64,000 nt of DNA, taken from the NCBI RefSeq assembly GCF_013391415.1, contig NZ_JACAXB010000030.1, forward strand, positions 1 to 64,000, read 5' to 3'. The translations under genes and the position numbers were made by a program. The notes beneath the pieces are model-generated. The model was not told the origin of the DNA. It searched no databases and was given only the letters and a program-made list of their open reading frames with translations. This document shows positions 25,842 through 33,353 of this stretch, piece by piece. The stretch comes from Aquitalea sp. LB_tupeE. GTDB lineage: Bacteria; Pseudomonadota; Gammaproteobacteria; Burkholderiales; Chromobacteriaceae. Numbering within the stretch: position 1 is the first letter of the stretch; every line of letters starts with the position of its first letter.

Positions 25842-25873
25842 GCCTGCCGCCGTCTGACGGGGCAGGCTTTTTT
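25842..25873 (+). terminator. Intrinsic terminator, second copy of the duplicated hairpin
   Basis: GCCTGCC and GGCAGGC pair around an inner CCG-TCTGA-CGG hairpin and are followed by six T. It touches the stop codon of the convergent MaoC gene, so it terminates rightward transcription from the chemoreceptor. Confidence 0.75.
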
Positions 25874-26328
25874 CATGCCTCGGCAGTACTGCGGCGGGCA
25901 ACCCAGATAGAGGTTTCCAGCTGCATGGCTATCTCGTCGCGCTGGTTCAATGTGGTCCAGCGTAATTGCACCACGCCGAAGCCCGGCTTGCTGCTGGAGG
26001 GCTTTTGCGCCAGCACTTCGATGGTTGCGCGCAAGGTGTCACCGGCGCGGGTGGGCTGTGGCCAGCGCATGTCCTTGATACCCATGCCAATCAGCCCGTT
26101 GGCCACGTTTCTCAGTTCGCTGGCGGTAATCAGTCGCATGGTGAGACTGCTGGTGTGCCAGCCGGAGGCAGCAAGGCCGTCAAACACGCTGGTTTTGGCG
26201 GCTTCCGGGTCGGTATGAAACGGTTGCGGGTCGAACTGGCGGGCAAAACTGATGATTTCGTCCTGGCTCAGCGTATGGCTGGCCGTTTCGAACACACGGC
26301 CCGGTGTCAGGTCTTCGAAGTAGAGCAT
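25873..26328 (-). CDS. MaoC-like (R)-specific enoyl-CoA hydratase
   Basis: A 151-residue single hot-dog protein with the MaoC signature: YFEDLTPGRVFE, then FARQFDPQPFHTDPEAA holding the catalytic Asp-His pair. Members hydrate (R)-enoyl-CoA or act in polyhydroxyalkanoate or fatty-acid side pathways; the acyl substrate is unknown. The ribosome binding site is weak. A perfect ACGTTAACGT palindrome lies just upstream of the start and may be its operator. The gene follows glnD on the same strand. Confidence 0.88.
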   Translation of the reverse strand: MLYFEDLTPGRVFETASHTLSQDEIISFARQFDPQPFHTDPEAAKTSVFDGLAASGWHTSSLTMRLITASELRNVANGLIGMGIKDMRWPQPTRAGDTLRATIEVLAQKPSSSKPGFGVVQLRWTTLNQRDEIAMQLETSIWVARRSTAEA

Positions 26329-26334
26329 GATGTG

Positions 26335-26344
26335 ACGTTAACGT
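26335..26344. promoter_or_regulatory. 10-bp palindrome upstream of the MaoC gene
   Basis: ACGTTAACGT (within TGACGTTAACGTAA) lies 7 bases before the MaoC start. From memory, MerR-type regulators of acyl-CoA and branched-chain catabolism (LiuR-like) use similar sites; the match is suggestive only. Confidence 0.35.
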
Positions 26345-26418
26345 AAGTTAATGTCTCAGCATACGTGCTTGTCCCGTGCTGGTCAAAGAAGATACCGGGC
26401 CGGATGACTGCTGCCGAC

Positions 26419-28989
26419 TCAGATACGCAAGGCGGCAATCAGCTCGCTTTCCAGTGCCAGTACCGTCTTGTCGTCTTTCAAGCCGGGCCCGCTGACCAGG
26501 AAGGAGTCTTCTGCCCGGCTGCCCAGGGTCATGATCTTGGCAGACTGCACGCTCAGCCGGTAGTCCGCCAGCACCTTGGCAATGCGGGCCAGCAAGCCGG
26601 GCCGGTCGCCAGCCACAATGGACAATACGTAGAAGTTGTCCTTGTCGTCCGGGCGAATCAACACCTGCGGCGCAATCGGGAAGTGCTTCAGATGGCGGCT
26701 GATACGGCCATTGGCTGGCGGCGGCGGCGGGGTTTCCAGCCGCAGGCATTCGGCCAGTTCGAATTCGATGAAGTTGATCATGTCTCGGTAATCCCCGTCG
26801 TGATGCTCGGGGATGAAGACATGGAAGGTATCCAGCGCGTAGCCGTGACGCGTGGTGTACACCTTGGCATCGGCAATGCTGTAGTTGGTGCGGCCAAAAA
26901 ATGCACAAGTGCGGGCAAACAGTTCCGGCTTGTCCGGCGTGTAGACCAGCACCTGGATGCCTTCGTGATCATCCGACAGGCGGGCGCGCACCATGGGCGT
27001 TTCGATATTGACGAAACGGTTGAGGATGCGCGCATGCCAGGCAATTTCCTTGGCCTCGTGACGCAGGAAGTACACCATGTCCAGCTGCGACCACAGCTTT
27101 TGTTCCACCCCGGCCGGGACGGCATACAGGCGCAACAGGCTGAGGGCCTGGGTCTTGCGTTCTTCCAGTTCCGAATTCAGGTCCACCTCGCCGCCACGCA
27201 GCAGCACGCGCAGGGTGGCGTTATACAGGTCTTCCAGCAGCTTGGCCTTCCAGGCATTCCACACCTTGGGGCTGGTGCCGCGAATGTCGGCTACCGACAG
27301 CAGGTATAGCGCCGCCAGGCGGCGCGGGGTTTGCGTCAGTTCGGCAAAACGCTGGATCACGTCCGGATCATAAATGTCCTGCTTCTGCGCAATGCTGGAC
27401 ATGGTGAGATGCTGCCCTACCAGCCATACCACCAGCTCAGTATCCTCGGCCGACAGTTCGTGCTGCTCGCAGAACTCGCGCGCATCCACCATGCCCAGCG
27501 TGGAGTGGTCCCCGCCACGGCCCTTGGCAATGTCATGAAACAGACCGGCCACGTACAGCACTTCTGGCCGTTCGAAATCATTGATCAGTCGCGACAGGAA
27601 GGGGTATTCGTGATTGAAGGCGCTGATGGCAAAGCGCCGCAGATTGCGCACCACCATCAGGATGTGTTCGTCCACGGTATACACGTGGAACAGATCATGC
27701 TGCATCTGGCCGACAATGCGGCCAAAGCCCGGCAAATAGCGCCCCAGCACGCCGTACAGGTTCATGCGGCGCAGGCAGCGGGTGAGGCCGGGTTCGCGCA
27801 GCATCTGCATGAACAGACGGCGGTTTTCCGGGCTCTTGCGGAAACGGTCGTTGATGTGGCTACGGGCATGCCACAGGGCACGCAGCATGCGCGGCGCAAA
27901 ACCGGTGAGTTCCGGATTGCGTTGCAGCATGAGAAAGGCCTCCAGAATGGCTGAAGGTTCTTTTTCGAATACATCGGGACGACGAATGCCCAGCATGCCG
28001 TTGACCGAATAAAAGCGTTCGTTCAGGTTCTGCGTGATGCGTGGTACTTGCGAATACAGGCGGGCGCGCAGATTGGGCAGCAAAATGCCGTTGAGCTGGC
28101 TGACGGTTTTGGCGGCGCGGAAATACAGCTGCATCACTTGTTCGCTGGCGCGCTTGGCCGGAGTGTCCTGCAGGCCGAAGGCCAGGCCCATGCTCTGTTG
28201 CAGGTCGAAAATCAGCCGGTCTTCCCGGCGGCGTGCCAGGATGTGCAGATCGATGCGCAGCCGTTGCAATTGCCGGTCACTGTGGTGTATCAGCCGCGCT
28301 TCCGCCTGAGTCAGGATGCCGCGCTGCACCAGGTCGCTCCAGTTTTCTCCAAGGCCAATGGCCTTGCTGATCCACAAAATGGTATGCAGGTCGCGCAGGC
28401 CGCCCGGGCTTTCCTTGATATTGGGTTCCAGATTGTTGGTGACGCCAAAGTGCCGGTTGTGGCGCTGCTGCTGTTCCAGCGTCTTGCCTTCGAAGAAGGC
28501 CAGCGGGTCGCGTTGGCAGTCCAGGCGGTGGATCAGCTGCTGATAGGGTGCGGCCGCACCGGCAATCAAGCGGTTTTCCAGCAAATTGGTTTCAATGGTG
28601 ATGTCAGCGGCGGCTTCTTGCAGGCATTCGTCCGCCGTACGCACGCTGTGCCCCACCTCCAGGCCGATGTCCCACATGTGGCCGATCAGAGCGGCTACCT
28701 GCTCGGGCAATTCCTCCGGACTGACGGCGGGCAGCAATACCAGCACATCAATATCGGAACTGGGAAACAGCTGGCCGCGGCCATAGCCGCCGACGGCAAT
28801 CATGCTGGCCTGTCCGGCCAACCCGGCATGCTGCCACAACTGCTGCAGCACACGGTCCACCAGCTGGCTGTGCTGGCTCAGATAGCGTTGCGGGTCGCGG
28901 TGGGACTGGTACTGCTGCAGCAGGGCAGTGCGATCCTGGGACAGTTGCTTGCGCAGTGCCTGGGTCAGCTCGGTGGAGAGAGGTTCCAT
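26419..28989 (-). CDS. glnD: [Protein-PII] uridylyltransferase/uridylyl-removing enzyme
   Basis: An 856-residue bifunctional nitrogen sensor that uridylylates PII proteins when glutamine is low and deuridylylates them when it is high. Domains in order: nucleotidyltransferase (GGYGRGQLFPSSDIDVL near residue 70), a helical linker, the HD hydrolase (FHDIAKGRGGDHS near residue 485), and two ACT domains (about 680-856) for glutamine binding. Length is normal. It is separated from lptG by one base, so it may be co-transcribed with lptF-lptG. The PII adenylyltransferase partner glnE is also in this window. Confidence 0.96.
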   Translation of the reverse strand: MEPLSTELTQALRKQLSQDRTALLQQYQSHRDPQRYLSQHSQLVDRVLQQLWQHAGLAGQASMIAVGGYGRGQLFPSSDIDVLVLLPAVSPEELPEQVAALIGHMWDIGLEVGHSVRTADECLQEAAADITIETNLLENRLIAGAAAPYQQLIHRLDCQRDPLAFFEGKTLEQQQRHNRHFGVTNNLEPNIKESPGGLRDLHTILWISKAIGLGENWSDLVQRGILTQAEARLIHHSDRQLQRLRIDLHILARRREDRLIFDLQQSMGLAFGLQDTPAKRASEQVMQLYFRAAKTVSQLNGILLPNLRARLYSQVPRITQNLNERFYSVNGMLGIRRPDVFEKEPSAILEAFLMLQRNPELTGFAPRMLRALWHARSHINDRFRKSPENRRLFMQMLREPGLTRCLRRMNLYGVLGRYLPGFGRIVGQMQHDLFHVYTVDEHILMVVRNLRRFAISAFNHEYPFLSRLINDFERPEVLYVAGLFHDIAKGRGGDHSTLGMVDAREFCEQHELSAEDTELVVWLVGQHLTMSSIAQKQDIYDPDVIQRFAELTQTPRRLAALYLLSVADIRGTSPKVWNAWKAKLLEDLYNATLRVLLRGGEVDLNSELEERKTQALSLLRLYAVPAGVEQKLWSQLDMVYFLRHEAKEIAWHARILNRFVNIETPMVRARLSDDHEGIQVLVYTPDKPELFARTCAFFGRTNYSIADAKVYTTRHGYALDTFHVFIPEHHDGDYRDMINFIEFELAECLRLETPPPPPANGRISRHLKHFPIAPQVLIRPDDKDNFYVLSIVAGDRPGLLARIAKVLADYRLSVQSAKIMTLGSRAEDSFLVSGPGLKDDKTVLALESELIAALRI

Positions 28990-28990
28990 G

Positions 28991-30067
28991 TCAGCGTCTT
29001 TCCTGCTTCAGGATGATGGCGATGCCGGCAAACAGAAACAGCAAGGTTGGCACCGTGGCGGAAATCACCGGGTTCCAGCTGTACAGCAAGCCCAGATGCC
29101 CGAACAGACGGTTGATGAAGTGAAAGCCCACGCCCAGGCAAATGCCGGAAAACAAACGTACACCCAGCTGGCCATGACGGCGTTGTTGCGGGGTGAAAGC
29201 CATCGCTACCAGTGCCATCGAAACACAAGCCAGCGGGTAGAACAGCTTGCTCCACAAGGCAATGTCATAACGCTGGGTCTGTTGTTTGTTGGCGCTGAGG
29301 TGTTCGATGTACTTGATCAGGTTGAGTGCGGACATCTGTTCCGGCACCACCAGCAGCACGTTCAGGATGTCCGGCTCGATGATGGAGGTCCACTGCGCCA
29401 GCGGCACGGTCTTGCTTTCCACGTGGTCGGGATACAAATGGGTTTCCACCACATTGCTCAGCTGCCAGACATGGGCAGCGCGCTGGTAGCTGCCGCGTTC
29501 GGCATAGCGGGTGGTGACCAGCTGGTAGTTGTCGTCGTAGGTATAAATGCGCACGCCCAGCAAGGTAGTGTCGGGCAGCATTTCGTGCACATTAATGAAG
29601 TTGTTATTGTCCTTCACCCAGATGCCGGAGCGGAATTCCTGCGCCACCATCGAGCGCATCGCCGACAGTTTCATGCGTTCGGCCTGTTGCAGCGCGTAGG
29701 GGCTGATGAACTCGCCCAGCGCGGTGGTGAGAACGGCAAAGCCCAGCCCGAACAGCAGCAGTGTGCGGGCAATCTGCCCCAGTGTGATGCCGCACGTGCG
29801 GATGACGGTGTATTCACTGGAGCTGGCCAGTTGTGTCATGGCCACCATGCCGCCAATCAGCACGGCCAGCGGCATCAGTTCGTAGGCGTGGCCAGGTGCT
29901 TGCAACGCGATATAGCCCAGCATCTTGCCGATGGTGTAGTTGCCATGGTTCAGGTCGGGCACTTCGTGAATGATGTCGAAGAAGCCATACAGACCCAGCA
30001 GGGCTGCCAGGGTAAACAGCGTGGACTGGGTCAGTGCGCTGATGATGTAGCGATAAATCAGTTTCAT
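28991..30067 (-). CDS. lptG: LPS export ABC transporter permease LptG
   Basis: A 358-residue inner-membrane permease with six helices split three and three by a large periplasmic beta-jellyroll domain (about 130-265). It pairs with LptF and the ATPase LptB to extract LPS from the inner membrane and push it to LptC. Family segments include GLYGFFDIIHEVPDL near the N terminus and PLAVLIGGM. The lptF stop lies 6 bases upstream and glnD starts one base after its end. Confidence 0.95.
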   Translation of the reverse strand: MKLIYRYIISALTQSTLFTLAALLGLYGFFDIIHEVPDLNHGNYTIGKMLGYIALQAPGHAYELMPLAVLIGGMVAMTQLASSSEYTVIRTCGITLGQIARTLLLFGLGFAVLTTALGEFISPYALQQAERMKLSAMRSMVAQEFRSGIWVKDNNNFINVHEMLPDTTLLGVRIYTYDDNYQLVTTRYAERGSYQRAAHVWQLSNVVETHLYPDHVESKTVPLAQWTSIIEPDILNVLLVVPEQMSALNLIKYIEHLSANKQQTQRYDIALWSKLFYPLACVSMALVAMAFTPQQRRHGQLGVRLFSGICLGVGFHFINRLFGHLGLLYSWNPVISATVPTLLFLFAGIAIILKQERR

Positions 30068-30073
30068 CTGGCT

Positions 30074-31174
30074 TCAAGGCTTGTTCAGGAAGTATTTCAG
30101 GGTCTGGCGCACGGTATTGGCCGGACGGTCGCGGTATTTGAGCAACAGGACAGCCAGGATCAGCACGATGACATGCACCACCAGAATGCTGGCCATGCCC
30201 ACCTTGCCCTGGGTAATCCAGTTACGTACCAGCGTCAGACTGTTCTGGTACAGGAAAAATGCCAGCAGGGCCACCACCAGATTGTAGGCGTGGCCGCTGC
30301 GCGGGTTGTAGTAGGAAAGCGGAATGGCCAGCAAGGCCAGCACCAGACAGCTCAGCGGCATGGACAGGCGCCATACCAGTTCCGAGCGCAAGGCCGGGTC
30401 GCTGCTGCCAATCAGGCTGCCGGTGCTTTGCGCCTGACGGTTGTTCGGCGGGGCGGCCAGTTTCTGGTTGGTGCCAATCAGCACGCTGTAACGCTGAAAA
30501 CTGCCGACTTCGTAGTCGGACTTGCCCGGCTCACCCACGTAGCGGCGGCCATCTTCCAGGACCAGCACGCGTTCGTTGTCCTCATTTGCCGTAATGTAGC
30601 CGCGTTTGGCGAAAATGCTGGAAACCTTGCCCTCGCTCAAATCCTGCATGAAGATGCGCGTGGCTGCGCCATGGTCGCCGCCATAGCTTTCAATGAAATA
30701 CACCTTGCTGCCCGAGCCGGTTTCCTTGAACACACCAGGCGCAATGGCGCTGATTTCTTCCCGGCGCTTGAGGATTTCCGCATACACCTGGCTGCGCTCT
30801 TCGGCCCAGGGCGCGATGAACAGCGACACAATACCCACCAGTAAGGCCAGCGGAATGGTAAAACGCATCACCGGCCACACCCAGTCACGCAAGGACAGGC
30901 CGGACGACAGCCAGACGGCCATTTCATGGTCGCGCCAGATGCGGGTCATCACCACCAGTACGGTGACGAAAACGGTAAGAATCATCAGCAAGGGGAACAG
31001 ACCCAGCGCCCAGAAGCCGATCAGCGCAGTGACGGCTTCGTTGGCGATTTGCCCCTCGGCCGCACGGCCAAGCAGGTTGATGGCCTGGGTAGAGAGAATG
31101 ATGGCCAACAGGACGATAAACACGCCCAGGGCGGTAAAAGTCAATTCTCGGGTCAGGCTTTTACGAAAAACCAT
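30074..31174 (-). CDS. lptF: LPS export ABC transporter permease LptF
   Basis: A 366-residue partner of LptG with the same six-helix plus periplasmic-domain layout (VFRKSLTRELTFTALGVF at the N terminus, and the RIWRDHEMAVWLSSG coupling region near residue 95). It starts a minus-strand group lptF-lptG-glnD and is transcribed divergently from pepA across about 200 AT-rich bases, as in many proteobacteria. Confidence 0.95.
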   Translation of the reverse strand: MVFRKSLTRELTFTALGVFIVLLAIILSTQAINLLGRAAEGQIANEAVTALIGFWALGLFPLLMILTVFVTVLVVMTRIWRDHEMAVWLSSGLSLRDWVWPVMRFTIPLALLVGIVSLFIAPWAEERSQVYAEILKRREEISAIAPGVFKETGSGSKVYFIESYGGDHGAATRIFMQDLSEGKVSSIFAKRGYITANEDNERVLVLEDGRRYVGEPGKSDYEVGSFQRYSVLIGTNQKLAAPPNNRQAQSTGSLIGSSDPALRSELVWRLSMPLSCLVLALLAIPLSYYNPRSGHAYNLVVALLAFFLYQNSLTLVRNWITQGKVGMASILVVHVIVLILAVLLLKYRDRPANTVRQTLKYFLNKP

Positions 31175-31376
31175 TTATCAGTGCCTTTTTGACTTTTTAT
31201 GACTAGCGTAGTGATAATTTGATTTGATAACTCTGAAACGCCGGTTTCGGCAAATTTCGGGATGGACGCAGCTTCTGTCTTTGCCTGCTACAGGCAGGGC
31301 CTTTAGGTAAGCCAGACATCGCTGGCAGCCTGCAGGAAGTGGAGCAACTGACACTCGCATTTCATGGGAGTACAAG

Positions 31377-32942
31377 ATGGAATTTAACATAAAAAGCGGC
31401 AGCCCGGAAAAGCAGCGCGTTGCCTGCGTGATCGTGGGCGTCTATGAATCGCGCAAGCTCACCTTTGCTGCCGACTTGCTTGATCGCATCTCCAACGGTT
31501 TCATCAGCGACGTCATTCGTCGCGGTGACATGGAAGGCAAGCTGGGCAGCACGCTGATCCTGCACTCCGTGCCGCACACCCTGTGCGACCGTGTGATGCT
31601 GGTGGGGCTGGGCAAGGAGCGCGACTTCCGCGCCAAGGAATACCGCGAAGCCGTGCGCAGCTCGGTGCGCAGCCTGACACAAACCTCCGCCACCGAAGCG
31701 GTGAGCTACCTCACCGAACTGACCGTGAAGAAACACGATGTGGAATGGATGATCGAGCAAGCCACCGTGGTGACGCTGGATGTGCTGTACCGCTTCGACC
31801 GCTTCAAGAGCAAACAGGATGACGGAGCGCGCGAGCCGCGCAAACTCACGCTGGCCGTGCCGCGCCGCAGTGACCTGGCGGATGGCGAAAAAGGCTTGCT
31901 GCGCGGGCTGGCCATTGGCAATGGCATGAAACTGGCCAAGGACCTGGGCAACCTGCCGCCCAATGTCTGCACCCCGACTTACCTGGCAGAAGAAGCCGAG
32001 CGCATTGCCGCCGAATTCGGCACCCAGGTGGAAGTCTACGGCCAAAGCCAGCTGGAAGCGCTGGGCCTGCATTCCTTCCTGTCGGTTGCCCGTGGCAGCG
32101 TGGTGGAACCCAAGCTCATCGTGCTGCAATACCAGGGAGCCAAGGACAAGAATGACCGCCCGCTGGCGCTGGTGGGCAAGGGCATTACCTTTGACTCCGG
32201 CGGTATCTCTCTCAAGCCCGGCGAAGGCATGGACGAGATGAAATACGATATGTGCGGTGCAGCCTCGGTGCTGGGTGCTTTCCGCGCGGCGGTGGAAATG
32301 AAGCTGCCGATCAATCTGGTAACTATTGTTCCGGCTTGCGAAAACATGCCGGCCGGCAATGCCGTCAAGCCCGGTGACATCATCACCAGCCTGTCCGGCC
32401 AGACCATCGAAGTGCTGAATACCGACGCAGAAGGCCGCCTGATCCTGTGTGACGCGCTGACCTTTGCCGAGCGCTTCAATCCGGAAACCGTGATTGATGT
32501 GGCCACCCTGACCGGGGCCTGCGTCATCGCGCTGGGGCATATCGCCACTGGTCTGTACAGCAATCAGGACAGCCTGGCACGCGAACTGCTGGCGGCTGGT
32601 GAGGAAGTGGCCGACCGCGCCTGGCACATGCCCTTGTGGGATGAATACCAGGAACAGCTCAAGAGCCCGTTTGCCGACATGGCCAATATCGGCGGGCGTC
32701 CTGGTGGCAGTATTACCGCCGCTTGCTTCCTGTCGCGCTTTGCCAAGGCTTACGACTGGGCCCATCTGGATATCGCCGGCACCGCCTGGAAGAGTGGCAA
32801 GGACAAAGGCGCGACTGGCCGGCCGGTGCCGCTGTTGGTGCAATTCCTGCAAGACCGTGCCGATATCGCGCTTGGTAATGTCGTGCGCCGCGGCCGCCCA
32901 CGTCGTGAATCGCCTGAAATCGTAGAAGATGACGCGGATTGA
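31377..32942 (+). CDS. pepA: Leucyl aminopeptidase
   Basis: A 521-residue cytosolic M17 aminopeptidase. The C-terminal catalytic domain holds the two-metal site: KGITFDSGGISLKP with the metal Lys and Asp, then the signature NTDAEGRL. The N-terminal domain (about 1-170) is the usual oligomerisation/DNA-binding part; E. coli PepA is also a DNA-binding factor in carAB control and Xer recombination. GGGAG lies 7 bases before the ATG. Its end overlaps the holC start by 14 bases, an operon layout typical for beta- and gammaproteobacteria. Confidence 0.96.
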   Translation: MEFNIKSGSPEKQRVACVIVGVYESRKLTFAADLLDRISNGFISDVIRRGDMEGKLGSTLILHSVPHTLCDRVMLVGLGKERDFRAKEYREAVRSSVRSLTQTSATEAVSYLTELTVKKHDVEWMIEQATVVTLDVLYRFDRFKSKQDDGAREPRKLTLAVPRRSDLADGEKGLLRGLAIGNGMKLAKDLGNLPPNVCTPTYLAEEAERIAAEFGTQVEVYGQSQLEALGLHSFLSVARGSVVEPKLIVLQYQGAKDKNDRPLALVGKGITFDSGGISLKPGEGMDEMKYDMCGAASVLGAFRAAVEMKLPINLVTIVPACENMPAGNAVKPGDIITSLSGQTIEVLNTDAEGRLILCDALTFAERFNPETVIDVATLTGACVIALGHIATGLYSNQDSLARELLAAGEEVADRAWHMPLWDEYQEQLKSPFADMANIGGRPGGSITAACFLSRFAKAYDWAHLDIAGTAWKSGKDKGATGRPVPLLVQFLQDRADIALGNVVRRGRPRRESPEIVEDDAD

Positions 32943-33351
32943 TTTTTATACCAATGTGGCCCAGCCGCAGGAGTTTGCCTGCAAGCTGGCCGCAACGGTA
33001 TTTCGCAAGCGAGAGCGCCTGCTGGTCTGGCTGGAAGACGAGCGGGCGCTGGAAACATTCAGTAACCGGCTATGGTGCATAGGGGATACCCAGTTCATTG
33101 CGCACTGCCGGCTGGATGCCCCCGAAGCGGCCGAAACGCCGATCTGGCTGACGGCCAGTTTGCCGGCAGACTTGCAGCACCCGGTATTGTTGAACCTGGG
33201 GCCGGAATTACCGGTCGAGCCAGCGCAGTTTTCCCGTATCCTGGAAATTGTCGGTACCGATGAGCAAGCGCTGGCTACTGCGCGTCACCGCTTCAAGGCC
33301 TATCGCGCTCTGGGTTACGAAATTCAACATCACGACATGAGCCACAAGTGA
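32929..33351 (+). CDS. holC: DNA polymerase III chi subunit
   Basis: A 140-residue HolC protein (RIDFYTNV at the N terminus, VWLEDERALETFSNRLW in the middle) which links the clamp loader to single-strand-binding protein at the replication fork. It overlaps pepA by 14 bases, and its stop is contained in the GTGACC that precedes the next gene, so the three genes are tightly coupled. Confidence 0.94.
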   Translation: MTRIDFYTNVAQPQEFACKLAATVFRKRERLLVWLEDERALETFSNRLWCIGDTQFIAHCRLDAPEAAETPIWLTASLPADLQHPVLLNLGPELPVEPAQFSRILEIVGTDEQALATARHRFKAYRALGYEIQHHDMSHK

Positions 33352-33353
33352 CC

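Noticed and set aside
28928-30844. Open frame of about 638 codons on the plus strand opposite lptG and lptF
   Set aside because: Spans two well-identified genes on the other strand; Gln/His-rich shadow composition and no supporting signals.
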